A DNA stretch of 64,000 nt from JAFGBN01 sp964394145 (lineage in GTDB: Bacteria > Chloroflexota > Dehalococcoidia > GIF9 > AB-539-J10): positions 124,001 to 188,000 of the forward strand of contig CAYMVL010000033.1 in the NCBI GenBank assembly GCA_964394145.1, given 5' to 3'. Shown here in pieces: positions 17,461 through 26,804 of this stretch (positions within the stretch are counted from its first letter, which is position 1; every line of letters begins with the position of its first letter). The notes under the pieces are model-generated. The model searched no databases and was not told where the DNA came from. It saw only the letters and a program-made list of their open reading frames with translations. Both the position numbers and the translations under genes were made by a program.

Positions 17461-18825
17461 ATGGATAACCGCACAAAATTTATTCTGGACGAAAAAGAAA
17501 TACCGACTCATTGGTACAACGTCCAGGCTGATTTGCCCGTACCACTGCCGCCAGTTTTGCATCCCGCCACAGGAAAGCCTGTAACGGCTGATGACATGGC
17601 TCCTCTGTTCCCCATGGAATTAATCAAGCAGGAGATGAGCACTGAAAGATGGATTGAAATACCTGAGGAGGTACGGGATATCTACCGCTTGTGGAGGCCT
17701 ACCCCACTATTTCGAGCACACAGGTTGGAGAAGGCTTTGGATACACCAGCCAGAATCTTCTATAAATACGAAGGAGTAAGCCCCGCTGGTAGCCATAAGC
17801 CTAATACTGCCGTAGCCCAGGCTTACTACAATAAACAAGAAGGAACGAAGCGAATCACCACTGAGACTGGAGCTGGACAGTGGGGAAGTGCCCTATCTTT
17901 TGCTGGTGCTTTCTTCGGCATTGAAATCAAGGTTTACATGGTCGCTATTAGCTATCACCAAAAGCCCTACCGGCGAATAATGATGGAGACGTGGGGAGCC
18001 AAATGTGTCCCCAGCCCTAGCCCCGATACCAAAACGGGACGGGATATGCTCGCAAAAGACCCTGATTGCCCAGGCAGCTTGGGTCTCGCCATCAGCGAGG
18101 CAGTAGAGGATTGTGTGACTCATGAAAATACTAAGTATTCTCTAGGCAGCGTGCTTAATCATGTGCTGTTGCATCAAACCATCAACGGCTTGGAGGCAAA
18201 AAAGCTGATGGAACAGGCAGATGCCTACCCTGATATTATTGTCGGGTGTATCGGTGGCGGTTCCAACTTCGCTGGCCTCTTTCTGCCCTTCGTCAAGGAC
18301 AAAATTGAGGGAAAGAAGCCGGACCTGCGCATTATCAATGTCGAGCCAGAAAGCTGCCCTACCCTGACCAAGGGACCCTATGCCTATGACTTTGGCGACT
18401 CAGCAGGACTCACTCCGTTGTTTAAGATGTACACACTAGGGCATGGTTTTATTCCACCTCCGGTACATGCCGGGGGATTACGCTATCACGGGATGGCGCC
18501 CATTATATGCCACCTGCATAAACTGGGATTTGTCGAAGCTAGAGCGGAGCATCAAATTGCCACCTTCAAGGCTGGCGTAACCTTCGCCCGCACTGAGGGC
18601 ATTATCAGTGCGCCAGAAACGAATCATTGCATCAAGGTAGCTATTGATGAAGCTCTTAAGTGTCGGGAATCCGGTGAGGCCAAGACTATCTTGATTGCCC
18701 ATAGTGGGCATGGTCTTGTTGACATGGCTGCTTATGATGCCTACCTGTCAGGCAAACTTATAGACTATGAATATCCCAAGGAGAAGGTTGAAGCTGCGTT
18801 GTCTGAACTGCCAAAGGTAGGCTAG
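17461..18825 (+). CDS. trpB: Tryptophan synthase beta chain, TrpB2 type
   Basis: PLP enzyme joining indole and serine to make tryptophan. 454 aa, about 50 longer than TrpB1, with the TrpB2 N-terminus (PTHWYNVQADLPVPLPP). The PLP lysine lies in EGVSPAGSHKPNTAVAQAY; ETGAGQWGSAL and the phosphate cup GCIGGGSNFAG are clear. TrpB2 enzymes usually lack TrpA-contact features and are thought to scavenge free indole. The gene stands alone, not in a trp operon, behind a Trp T-box. A strong AAAGGAGG site lies before the ATG. Confidence 0.96.
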   Translation: MDNRTKFILDEKEIPTHWYNVQADLPVPLPPVLHPATGKPVTADDMAPLFPMELIKQEMSTERWIEIPEEVRDIYRLWRPTPLFRAHRLEKALDTPARIFYKYEGVSPAGSHKPNTAVAQAYYNKQEGTKRITTETGAGQWGSALSFAGAFFGIEIKVYMVAISYHQKPYRRIMMETWGAKCVPSPSPDTKTGRDMLAKDPDCPGSLGLAISEAVEDCVTHENTKYSLGSVLNHVLLHQTINGLEAKKLMEQADAYPDIIVGCIGGGSNFAGLFLPFVKDKIEGKKPDLRIINVEPESCPTLTKGPYAYDFGDSAGLTPLFKMYTLGHGFIPPPVHAGGLRYHGMAPIICHLHKLGFVEARAEHQIATFKAGVTFARTEGIISAPETNHCIKVAIDEALKCRESGEAKTILIAHSGHGLVDMAAYDAYLSGKLIDYEYPKEKVEAALSELPKVG

Positions 18826-18832
18826 AGAGAAC

Positions 18833-18869
18833 TACTGGTGCCATAGCATACTACGCTATGGCACCAGTA
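18833..18869 (+). terminator. Perfect 15-bp hairpin after trpB2, no T-tract
   Basis: TACTGGTGCCATAGC (18833-18847), 7-nt loop, GCTATGGCACCAGTA (18855-18869). It begins 8 nt after the stop codon. No run of T follows, so it may act as a 3'-end stabiliser or factor-assisted terminator. Confidence 0.6.
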
Positions 18870-19020
18870 CCTGACACAAGAACAATATCAAACAATGTGA
18901 ACACAATCAACGACCCTGAGCTTAGGCGGGCGTAAGTTGTTTCTAGTTTACTATGCGCAGTGATAAGCAATCGTGCAGTGCGTTTTGCGTATGATGCGTG
19001 AATTTATTAGCTAGGCGCTT

Positions 19021-19392
19021 CTATTTCTCGGGGTCCGTTTCCGAGGCGGAGTCAAGGTTACTTATAACCCTAGACGTTGCATGATAGAACTTCTGCAGTT
19101 CTACCAGTTTCTCAGTTAGTATCTCGCGACCTTTCACGGTAATCTCGTAGCAACGGCGGTCCTGTTTTCGGCTCACCTGTTCCCATGAACTCAATACAAG
19201 TCCCTCACTCTCTAACCTCCGCAGTGCAGAATAGATTGTGCTCCCGCGAAACTTGAAATAGCCATGGCTCCTTTCGTCTAGCTCTTTGGCGATTTGGTAG
19301 CCGTGAGAGGGGAACATATCTATAATGATAAGTAGCAGGGTTTCTACCACCCCTCTCAGCAACTCTCGCACATAAGAATTACTCATCCTCAT
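19021..19392 (-). CDS. PadR-family transcriptional regulator
   Basis: 123-aa winged-helix repressor. Seen: GVVETLLLIIIDMFPSHGYQIAKEL, FRGSTIYSALRRLESEGLV (recognition helix) and RRCYEITVKGREIL (wing and next helix), the PadR pattern. The C-terminal dimerisation helix is short. Two ATGs are possible (19392 and 19386); with a TATAAT box at 19402-19397 the second is more likely and would leave a leader of about 4 nt. Divergent from htrA with 102 bp between them, so it may control htrA and itself. Confidence 0.88.
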   Translation of the reverse strand: MRMSNSYVRELLRGVVETLLLIIIDMFPSHGYQIAKELDERSHGYFKFRGSTIYSALRRLESEGLVLSSWEQVSRKQDRRCYEITVKGREILTEKLVELQKFYHATSRVISNLDSASETDPEK

Positions 19393-19396
19393 GTAT

Positions 19397-19480
19397 ATTA
19401 TATCATGCGCCCAAGATTACGTCACAACCATGTCATATCCAACAAGCAGTTTTCGAAAACGAGAGAGCAAGTGATATAAT
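19397..19480. promoter_or_regulatory. Divergent padR / htrA promoter region
   Basis: Minus strand TATAAT at 19402-19397 for padR; plus strand TATAAT at 19475-19480 for htrA, whose GTG start lies 14 nt further on. Both predicted 5' leaders are under 10 nt and lack ribosome sites. Confidence 0.55.
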
Positions 19481-19494
19481 GTTAAGCGTCTGAA

Positions 19495-20631
19495 GTGAGT
19501 AACAGGATTAAGTCTATCCTAATTCCTCTAGCATTACTGGGCTTGGCTCTTAACTCCGGCGCCTGTTCTATATCTCCTCCCCAAATATTGCAGCCACAGC
19601 CAACACCGTCAACGCCCACGCCCGCAACTGGCTCAACTGAGCATACTAACCCCGGTTGGACATTCCCACAGGCAGGGAGCGCAACGGCCATATCGTTGCC
19701 TTCTATTGCTGAAGTTATTGCCCAAGCTAGGCCTGCAGTGGTCTCCGTCACTACTGAGATGCAGGTTTATGATATCTTTCAGCGGGAGTACACGCAGCAG
19801 GCCAGTGGGTCTGGACTGATTATCGACAAGGAGTCAGGATATATCATCACAAACAACCATGTGGTTGAGTATGCCAAAAGCATACAGGTGGAACTGGCAG
19901 ATGGGAGGACATTCCCTGCGGACATTGTAGGCACTGATGCGCTAACTGATTTAGCGGTTCTGAAGGTAGAAGCAGCGAATCTACCTCAAGCCTCGTTGGG
20001 GGACTCAGATTCGCTCGTCCTCGGTGATTGGGTAGTGGCTATTGGTAATGCGTTAGGAGAAGGAATCTCAGCGAGTGAGGGCATCGTAAGTCGTCTAAAT
20101 GTCTCGGTTAGCGTTTCAGGAGATACCCTTTACGGCCTGATTCAAACCACTGCTGCTATTAACCCTGGCAACAGTGGTGGTCCACTGGTTAACATGGCTT
20201 CCGATGTCATAGGTATCACGAGTGTCAAGATAGCTACAATTGGAGTAGAGGGCATGGGCTATGCGATAAATATCAATGATGCTAGACCTATTATTGAAGA
20301 GTTAATTCAAAAGGGGCATGTGACCCGTCCATGGCTGGGAGTGAGCCTGTGGACTGTCGATACCTTCTTCGCTGAGACAAACAACCTTTCGGTAGACCAG
20401 GGGGCATACATCGTAGAGGTAATCCGCGATAGCCCCGCGGATGCCGCTGGCTTAGAGAAAGGTGATATCATCATCAGATTCGCAGGTAAAGAAATAGCTA
20501 GCGTCGATGATCTCGTTCTTGCTATTCATACCAGCCCGGTTGGAGAAGTAGTGGAAGTAACCTTCGTCAGGGGCCGTGATACCAGGATAACCTCGGTTCA
20601 ACTGGTTGAAAGCCCATCAGCATGGAGTTAA
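19495..20631 (+). CDS. HtrA/DegP-like serine protease, lipid-anchored
   Basis: Extracytoplasmic quality-control protease of 378 aa. N-terminal hydrophobic segment (8-23) with a Cys at 24 (ALNSGAC) suggests a lipoprotein signal, although the lipobox is not canonical; a Pro/Thr-rich linker follows. Chymotrypsin-like triad H122 (NNHVV), D152 (LTDLAVL), S227 (NPGNSGGPL). One PDZ domain from about 275 to 375 (RPWLGVSLW, DSPADAAGLEKGDII). Starts with GTG without a ribosome site. Divergent from a padR regulator. Confidence 0.93.
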   Translation: MSNRIKSILIPLALLGLALNSGACSISPPQILQPQPTPSTPTPATGSTEHTNPGWTFPQAGSATAISLPSIAEVIAQARPAVVSVTTEMQVYDIFQREYTQQASGSGLIIDKESGYIITNNHVVEYAKSIQVELADGRTFPADIVGTDALTDLAVLKVEAANLPQASLGDSDSLVLGDWVVAIGNALGEGISASEGIVSRLNVSVSVSGDTLYGLIQTTAAINPGNSGGPLVNMASDVIGITSVKIATIGVEGMGYAININDARPIIEELIQKGHVTRPWLGVSLWTVDTFFAETNNLSVDQGAYIVEVIRDSPADAAGLEKGDIIIRFAGKEIASVDDLVLAIHTSPVGEVVEVTFVRGRDTRITSVQLVESPSAWS

Positions 20632-20661
20632 AGGTGTCAATGTCTTGATCTCCAAGATTAC

Positions 20662-20680
20662 GGGCCGGGGCCCTTTTTTT
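20662..20680 (+). terminator. Terminator after htrA
   Basis: Short GC-rich hairpin GGGC-CGGG-GCCC followed directly by seven T residues. Confidence 0.65.
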
Positions 20681-20707
20681 AACGCCCCTCAAATTAGGAG
20701 TTGGTAT

Positions 20708-23700
20708 CTAGGTTGCTCTTTTGACCGACAGCACAATATTACTATCTAAGACACGATGTTCTTCAGTACAATCTGCCTCCGGAGCAAAACTGTTGATAAG
20801 TTCCTTGGACAGGGTTTCCTGTTTAATATAGCTGGCGAAATCAACCATTACCCGCCTTACTGGCTCCTCTGCCTGATAATAGGTGATGATGTGGTCACTG
20901 ATGTCAAACTGAGCCGTGCGTCGCATACTCTGGAGATAACGCACTATTTCTCTACTCATTCCTTCAGCCATCAGATTCGGAGTCACTTCGGTGTCTATTG
21001 CCACCCAGTATTTGTCATCGCTAGCTATGCTGTAACCTGGGACATCTGATGGAAACGCTGCGATTTCTGCCGCGAACTTCATCCCGAGTGCCGCTATATC
21101 CGTCGCGTCGCTCAGGGTAATGAGTTCCTTGACATTCATCTCCTCCATGATTTCGGCAGTGAAGCCTTCCAATGCTCCCTTCTCATCGTTAGAGCTTATT
21201 TTGACCATGAATCTTGCCAACGGCTGGCGTATTTTTATTCCTGCCTTAGCCCGCGCCGCTCTGCCCAAGCTTGATATTTTCCTTACCAGGTCAATATCGT
21301 TACTTAGCTTCTCATCAATTTTAGTTTTGTCGGCTACAGGGAAATTGGTGAGATGCACACTCTCATGAGCTTCAGAATCGACAGAGCACACCAGATTTTG
21401 ATAAAGCTCCTCCGCAATAAATGGTACAAAGGGAGCTAGAAGGCGGGATAGTGTTACCAAAGACTGGTATAGTGTGGTATATGCGGCCAATTTATCAGCA
21501 TCATTCTCGCTTTTCCAGAATCGGCGGCGGGAGCGCCTGACATACCAGTTTGAGATATCATCTACGAATTTCTCGATCTTGTGCGCTGCTGAGGTAGGAT
21601 TGTAGTTATCCATGATCTCGGTCACCTCAAGAATAAGGCGATTAAGCTCTGACAGGATCCAGCTATCGAGAGCGGTGAGGGAAACTCCGTTGGAAGAATC
21701 CGCCTGTGCGAGTCTGTTAGGTGGCGTCTCTTCCTGTAACTGACTTGAGATATGGGAGGCACTACAGCCCGTGGATGCTGGAATGAAGTGATCGATATTA
21801 GCATAGAGAACAAAAAATGAATAGGTATTCCACAGAGTCAGAAGCGTTTTCCGCAAGGCCTCGGCGACCATAGGTGTAGAGAAACGATGGCTTTCTTCCG
21901 CCGGCGCAGAAACCAGCATATACCATCTTAGGGCGTCAGCGCTATTCTTGCCCAGCACCGTCCATGGATCAATCGCATTGCCCTTAGATTTACTCATCTT
22001 TTCACCCTGGGCATCGACGACATGTCCCAAACAAATGACGTTCTTGAAACAGCGCTGCCCAAAGAGTAAGGTGGCCAAAGCATGTAAGCTGTAAAACCAA
22101 CCTCTGGTCTGGTCAACAGCTTCGCAAACAAAATCTGCAGGGAAGTTGTGCTCGAACTCATCATTATTTTCGAAAGGGTAATGCCATTGAGCAACAGGCA
22201 TAGCGCCAGAATCAAACCAGCAATCAATGACGTCAGGGACGCGATGCATTTCACCACCGCATTTAGGACAAGTAAATTTAATCTCATCCATATACGGGCG
22301 ATGCAAATCTACGTTAGGCTTTTCAAAAGCTTGTGCGGTGGGTGTATGTCCGAGCTTCTCTTTGAGTTCTCCAATGCTACCAATGCACTGATATTCGCCA
22401 CAAGACTGGCAACGCCATATATTAAGAGGGGTTCCCCAGTACCTCTCCCGGGAGAAGGCCCAGTCAACGTTGTTCTTCAGCCAGTCGCCGAAACGACCAT
22501 GCTTGATATAATCGGGGTACCAGTTTATCTCGTCGTTGGCAGAGATGAGACTGTCTTTCATCGACGTTGTCCTGATATACCATGTTTCCTTAGCGTAATA
22601 GAGCAGCGGAGATTCACATCGCCAGCAAAATGGATAGGTATGGGTGATCCTCTCATTGCGGTAAAGTAAGCCCCGCGACTCAAGGTCAGCGAGAATTATA
22701 GGATCAGCATCTTTGACGAAAATACCGGCGAAGGGATATGTGCCAGTGATTTTGCCCTCCAAATCTACAGGTTGAACGAAATCAAGTCCCTTATCCTTGC
22801 CTGCTTCAAAGTCCACTTCCCCAAACGCAGGAGCGACATGGACGATTCCGGTACCTTCCTCCAGGGACACAAAATCGGCATCAATGACAGGATAATATAA
22901 GTCTCTACTACTTTTCTGAGTCTCTACAGTCATATACCCCATACTTGGACCGTCGGAATACCACTGGAATCGTTTTCTTTCCACGCCAAACTCATGTGGA
23001 TTAAATAGCGGTTGATATTTCAGGCCTGTTTGCACACCTGCGAGCTCCGCCCCTTTAAGCGTCAGAACCTCATGGTAACCGTCAAGCCTCAACTTGTCTA
23101 TAAGTGCAGAAGCCAGAATAAGGTGGTCACACTGCCCTGCCATCACTGAGTACTGCGCATATGATGCGACTGCCAGCGCGGTATTGCCTGGGAGTGTCCA
23201 AGGCGTCGTAGTCCAAGCGAGCAAATAGGCTGGCTTGAGTTGAAACTGCCCGAGTAAGGGCTCAAGGGCGGTCGCCGTGATTGAGTCTAGCTCAAGCCGA
23301 AACTTTATGTAAACTGAGGGGTCCTCTGTATCATCCTTATAACCCAAAGCTACTTCGTGAGAGCTAAGTGAAGTGCCACAGCGGGGGCAATGTGGCGTTA
23401 CCTTGTAACCCTTATAAATAAGGCCTTTGTCCCATAGCTGTTTTATTATCCACCAACAGGATTCGATATATGCATTATCCATAGTAACATAGGGGTGTTC
23501 CATATCTAGCCAGCAGCCAATACGCTCAGTCAGGCTTTCCCATTCTTTGATATAGCTGAGGGCACTCTCACGGCAGCGCTGGTTGAACTTAGCCACGCCA
23601 TACTCCTCAATCTGAGCCTTACTGGTGAAGCCAAGAGAACTCTCCACCTCTAACTCAACTGGTAATCCATGAGTATCCCACCCTGCCTTACGCGGCACCT

Positions 23701-23932
23701 GGTAACCTTTCATTGTCTTATATCTACAAATAACGTCCTTGAACAGTCGAGATAACACGTGGTGAACACCAGGACTACCATTAGCCGTAGGCGGCCCCTC
23801 ATAAAAGGCATAGTGTGGCGCTCCTTCTCTAGCCTCGATGCTCCTTCTGAAAATGTGGTGTTCGTTCCAGAAGTGAAGGATACGCTCCTCCATCTTAGGA
23901 AAATCTATCTTGATATCTATTTTTCGAAACAT
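20708..23932 (-). CDS. ileS: Isoleucyl-tRNA synthetase, eukaryote-like type 2
   Basis: Charges tRNA-Ile and edits valine. 1074 aa. HIGH-like signature GVHH (55-58) within PPTANGSPGVHHVLSR, KMSKS near residue 645 (GEKMSKSKGN), and the large CP1 editing domain between them. The PTANG..G.HH form and the length mark the type-2 group shared with eukaryotes, which includes enzymes insensitive to mupirocin. Last gene of the ribosomal-protein/YidC transcription unit; its ATG follows the khpB stop after 3 nt. Confidence 0.96.
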   Translation of the reverse strand: MFRKIDIKIDFPKMEERILHFWNEHHIFRRSIEAREGAPHYAFYEGPPTANGSPGVHHVLSRLFKDVICRYKTMKGYQVPRKAGWDTHGLPVELEVESSLGFTSKAQIEEYGVAKFNQRCRESALSYIKEWESLTERIGCWLDMEHPYVTMDNAYIESCWWIIKQLWDKGLIYKGYKVTPHCPRCGTSLSSHEVALGYKDDTEDPSVYIKFRLELDSITATALEPLLGQFQLKPAYLLAWTTTPWTLPGNTALAVASYAQYSVMAGQCDHLILASALIDKLRLDGYHEVLTLKGAELAGVQTGLKYQPLFNPHEFGVERKRFQWYSDGPSMGYMTVETQKSSRDLYYPVIDADFVSLEEGTGIVHVAPAFGEVDFEAGKDKGLDFVQPVDLEGKITGTYPFAGIFVKDADPIILADLESRGLLYRNERITHTYPFCWRCESPLLYYAKETWYIRTTSMKDSLISANDEINWYPDYIKHGRFGDWLKNNVDWAFSRERYWGTPLNIWRCQSCGEYQCIGSIGELKEKLGHTPTAQAFEKPNVDLHRPYMDEIKFTCPKCGGEMHRVPDVIDCWFDSGAMPVAQWHYPFENNDEFEHNFPADFVCEAVDQTRGWFYSLHALATLLFGQRCFKNVICLGHVVDAQGEKMSKSKGNAIDPWTVLGKNSADALRWYMLVSAPAEESHRFSTPMVAEALRKTLLTLWNTYSFFVLYANIDHFIPASTGCSASHISSQLQEETPPNRLAQADSSNGVSLTALDSWILSELNRLILEVTEIMDNYNPTSAAHKIEKFVDDISNWYVRRSRRRFWKSENDADKLAAYTTLYQSLVTLSRLLAPFVPFIAEELYQNLVCSVDSEAHESVHLTNFPVADKTKIDEKLSNDIDLVRKISSLGRAARAKAGIKIRQPLARFMVKISSNDEKGALEGFTAEIMEEMNVKELITLSDATDIAALGMKFAAEIAAFPSDVPGYSIASDDKYWVAIDTEVTPNLMAEGMSREIVRYLQSMRRTAQFDISDHIITYYQAEEPVRRVMVDFASYIKQETLSKELINSFAPEADCTEEHRVLDSNIVLSVKRAT

Positions 23933-23935
23933 GAA

Positions 23936-24568
23936 CTAGGACTGCCTGAGCGATATAACTACCCTTCTGTTCTCTCCCTCACCTATGCTGTGAGTCGTGA
24001 CATCAGGATTGTCAGCCAAAGCAAGATGAAGAGTACGGCGTTCACCGGGTGACATTGGTTCCAATGCAATGGAACGGCGTCTCAATTTCACTTGCTCTGC
24101 TAGATGCAAGGCTAGTCTGTTCAAAGATTCACTGCGCCGCTTCTTATACTCAGCAACATCAATGCTTATCGGCAACCAGTCTTTCAGCTGTCCGGCTACA
24201 ATGAGCTTAACTATATACTCTAAAGAGACTAGTGTCTGGCCTCGCCGGCCAATCAAGATGCCCAGATCATCACCGTCAACGTTCAAAGCAATAGGCACCT
24301 CTGCAGATAACACCTCTACCTTTCCTGTTAGCCCCATCAGTCTGATCAAGGTGTCCAAGACCTGCGTGGCTACTCCAACTGCATCCTTCTCTTTCGGTGC
24401 CAGTGGCTTCACTTCGATTATAGCTTCCTCGGCGCCCACCCCAAGAACTCCTGTCTTGCCTTCCCTAACAACAGCAAAATCAAATTGGTCACGACTTAAG
24501 CCCAGTTGCCTTTCGGCTTTTTCGACTGCTTGTTCTACTGTCTTAGCCGTTATCCTTAAGTTTTCCAT
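23936..24568 (-). CDS. khpB: RNA-binding protein KhpB/Jag (KH-R3H)
   Basis: 210 aa. N-terminal Jag domain (ITAKTVEQAVEKAERQLGL ... KTGVLGVGAEEAIIEV), central KH domain with the GILIGRRGQTL loop (about 132-142), and a C-terminal R3H domain (MSPGERRTLHLALADNPDV). In other bacteria KhpB binds many mRNAs, pairs with KhpA and affects cell division and elongation. Placement between yidC and ileS is the usual jag position downstream of yidC. Confidence 0.93.
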   Translation of the reverse strand: MENLRITAKTVEQAVEKAERQLGLSRDQFDFAVVREGKTGVLGVGAEEAIIEVKPLAPKEKDAVGVATQVLDTLIRLMGLTGKVEVLSAEVPIALNVDGDDLGILIGRRGQTLVSLEYIVKLIVAGQLKDWLPISIDVAEYKKRRSESLNRLALHLAEQVKLRRRSIALEPMSPGERRTLHLALADNPDVTTHSIGEGENRRVVISLRQS

Positions 24569-24602
24569 GCCTTTTATTTTAGCAATTCGCTCTATTGCCA
24601 GC

Positions 24603-25394
24603 CTAGCTTATAACTTTGCCTTGAGGCGTTCGTTTAGTCTCCCTTGATGGTACTTGCTGAGCTGGGGAACGGAATTTAAGATTACCCCAGCCGCCAGTGA
24701 CAAAATATTGGGTTATTATGCCAATCACATTGGAGACTGCCCAGTAGAGAGCCAGCCCGCTAGGAAACATCAGGACAAAGAGACCAAACATGAGTGGCAT
24801 CATCATCTGCATCGTGCTGTTCATTGACTGTTGTTTCGGGTCGATGGCTGGGGCAGTAGTCATTTTCTGCTGCAGCCACATCGTGGCACCAACTACAATG
24901 GCCAGAATAAGATCTCCACGTCCTCCTAGATCGAGCCACAGAAAGCTGCTGTTCAGCGGAAACGCTTGACTTATCACCTGCCAGCTATAAAGGTGATAAG
25001 ATAGGTCCAACAAATTCTCAGGCGTTGTAGCCAGCGCTTTCATAATTGATTGATACAAAGCTATCCAAATAGGAAACTGCACAAACATGGGCCACATGCA
25101 GCCGATTGGGTTGACCCCAGCCTCTTTATATAACTTCATCATCTCCTGCTGGAGTTTCTGTTGATTCTTGCCATATTTCCTCTGCAGCTCTTGTATCTTG
25201 GGTTGCATATCTTGCATGATTTTAGTGGAAGCAAGCTGCCGTTTACTGAGAGGCCAGAGGATTAAGCGGACAATAACGGTAAGCGCAATAATAGCCAGCC
25301 CGAAATTTCCAGAAAAGGCACTAGATAAGGCAATCAACCCATTAAGTATGGGGTTGCCTATAATTATGTACCACAGCTCTCCTAGGCCTGGCAT
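24603..25394 (-). CDS. yidC: Membrane protein insertase YidC
   Basis: Oxa1/YidC-family insertase of 263 aa with the short topology of monoderm bacteria (no large periplasmic domain). Helices: FGLAIIALTVIVRLILWPL with the conserved arginine in the membrane groove, a helical hairpin (MQDMQPKIQELQRKYG ... EAGVNP), then IGCMWPMFVQFPIWIALYQ and the C-terminal membrane pairs. A basic tail follows. GAGAGGAA precedes the ATG. Works with YidD encoded two genes upstream. Confidence 0.95.
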   Translation of the reverse strand: MPGLGELWYIIIGNPILNGLIALSSAFSGNFGLAIIALTVIVRLILWPLSKRQLASTKIMQDMQPKIQELQRKYGKNQQKLQQEMMKLYKEAGVNPIGCMWPMFVQFPIWIALYQSIMKALATTPENLLDLSYHLYSWQVISQAFPLNSSFLWLDLGGRGDLILAIVVGATMWLQQKMTTAPAIDPKQQSMNSTMQMMMPLMFGLFVLMFPSGLALYWAVSNVIGIITQYFVTGGWGNLKFRSPAQQVPSRETKRTPQGKVIS

Positions 25395-25409
25395 GATTAT
25401 AATTCCTCT

Positions 25410-26573
25410 CTAGTAGTCAAGCGAAAAAGGTTCCCTTACCTTCTTTTGCTCAATATCCACAGGATATAGCTTGTCGTCTTGAGCATGGATGTAAACCACA
25501 TCCTCGTGAGTGCATAGAGATGCTCTTATTTGGCTATTAATGGTTGGCCGAGCGTCATTTTCTCGATTCTTAATTTTTTCGGCTTGCCCCGTCTCCGGGT
25601 TAATGATATAGACATCGCCCTGCTCTGAGGCCGCTATAAGGTGGTTACCCAATAAGACCGGTGAGGCTACTATAGGACTCCCTAAATCAAATTCCCACAA
25701 TTGTTCCCCGCTATCAACAGCAATTGCGTAGACTCTACCGTCGAGACAGCCAGCATAAACAACTCCTTGCTCAACGACAGGAGTAGCCCAGAACCAGTTG
25801 TCGCCAGGGAACTTCCATAGCGCTGTATCGCTACCTATCTTTATAGCATAAAGGTTATGGTCGAAGGAGCCCACAAATATAGTGTCCTCATATAGCATCG
25901 GCGAGGAAACAAAGCCCACCTCCGCCTGAAACTTCCACGGCAGGGAATTGCCAGTTTCTGTCGATAGTGTATGGATTTGACCATCAAAGGTGCTTACATA
26001 TACTACACCCTCCGCGACAAAGGGAGTTGTCCATAACTTATCGGCAAAGGAATCCGATTGCCACTTAAATTCACCATAGGTCGTGTCCAAGGCATAGACT
26101 CTGCTACGTTTTTCCTTGCCGCCCTCCTTGTCCTCCGAACTACATACGTAAACCGTGGTGTCAGCTATTAGTGGCCTCGCTACAATGGATCCCATGTCGC
26201 CTTCTTTAGGATAATCCCATCTCACAGCGCCAGTAGCGGCATTGAGAGCATATAATTTACCATCATAACTAGCAGCATAGACAAGCTCACCGTCTGTGGC
26301 TGGCGTACCATATATAGCCGCTGAAGTAGATGTCTGGCCACATGACAGACTGTCACCCGACGGGGCTTCTATGGTGTAAGTCCATTCCAAATTTCCAGCC
26401 GATGCGTTCACAGCTATTACCTTACCCTCCATAGAGCCCACGTAGATAATATCATTGTATACAACAGCTCCAGCCCATCCCTTTGCCGGCTGCTCTCCGC
26501 TTGGAAAACAAGAAGAAGAGACTAAGCCAAAAAGAGAAAACATGATGAGAAGTAATATCTTTGTCTGCTTCAC
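25410..26573 (-). CDS. PQQ-type beta-propeller lipoprotein
   Basis: 387 aa. Signal peptide 1-21 with lipobox VSSSC (C22), then repeated blades of the form 'VYVGS.DG.VYALDA.TG...W.F' (GSMEGKVIAVNASAGNLEW; ASYDGKLYALNAATGAVRW; GSFDHNLYAIKIGSDTALW; GCLDGRVYAIAVDSGEQLW). It resembles BamB and other PQQ-repeat proteins, but no PQQ-enzyme residues are evident. Start is GTG. It sits between yidD and yidC in the same orientation, suggesting a surface scaffold linked to membrane insertion; that role is an inference. Confidence 0.85.
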   Translation of the reverse strand: MKQTKILLLIMFSLFGLVSSSCFPSGEQPAKGWAGAVVYNDIIYVGSMEGKVIAVNASAGNLEWTYTIEAPSGDSLSCGQTSTSAAIYGTPATDGELVYAASYDGKLYALNAATGAVRWDYPKEGDMGSIVARPLIADTTVYVCSSEDKEGGKEKRSRVYALDTTYGEFKWQSDSFADKLWTTPFVAEGVVYVSTFDGQIHTLSTETGNSLPWKFQAEVGFVSSPMLYEDTIFVGSFDHNLYAIKIGSDTALWKFPGDNWFWATPVVEQGVVYAGCLDGRVYAIAVDSGEQLWEFDLGSPIVASPVLLGNHLIAASEQGDVYIINPETGQAEKIKNRENDARPTINSQIRASLCTHEDVVYIHAQDDKLYPVDIEQKKVREPFSLDY

Positions 26574-26594
26574 TGCGGTGATCCGAAATCGTAA

Positions 26595-26804
26595 CTAAGG
26601 CACAGGGTCATAGCCACCCTTGGAAAAAGGATTACATCGAGCTACTCGCTTAATTGCCAGCCAGCCACCCTTAGCGAGCCCGTATTTTTCAATCGCCTGA
26701 CCTGCATAATGCGAGCATGTGGGTTGGTAGCGGCATGAATGGGGGGTAGCTTCAGATATTGTGCCCTGATACAGTTTAATCAAATCTAGAACCAACTGCT
26801 TCAT
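26595..26804 (-). CDS. yidD: Membrane protein insertion efficiency factor YidD
   Basis: 69 aa, with the invariant cysteine-rich core SCRYQPTCSHYAGQAIEKYG and RVARCNPFSKGGYDPVP. Its ATG overlaps the rnpA TGA stop (ATGA), so translation is coupled. Assists YidC-dependent insertion in other bacteria. Confidence 0.95.
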   Translation of the reverse strand: MKQLVLDLIKLYQGTISEATPHSCRYQPTCSHYAGQAIEKYGLAKGGWLAIKRVARCNPFSKGGYDPVP

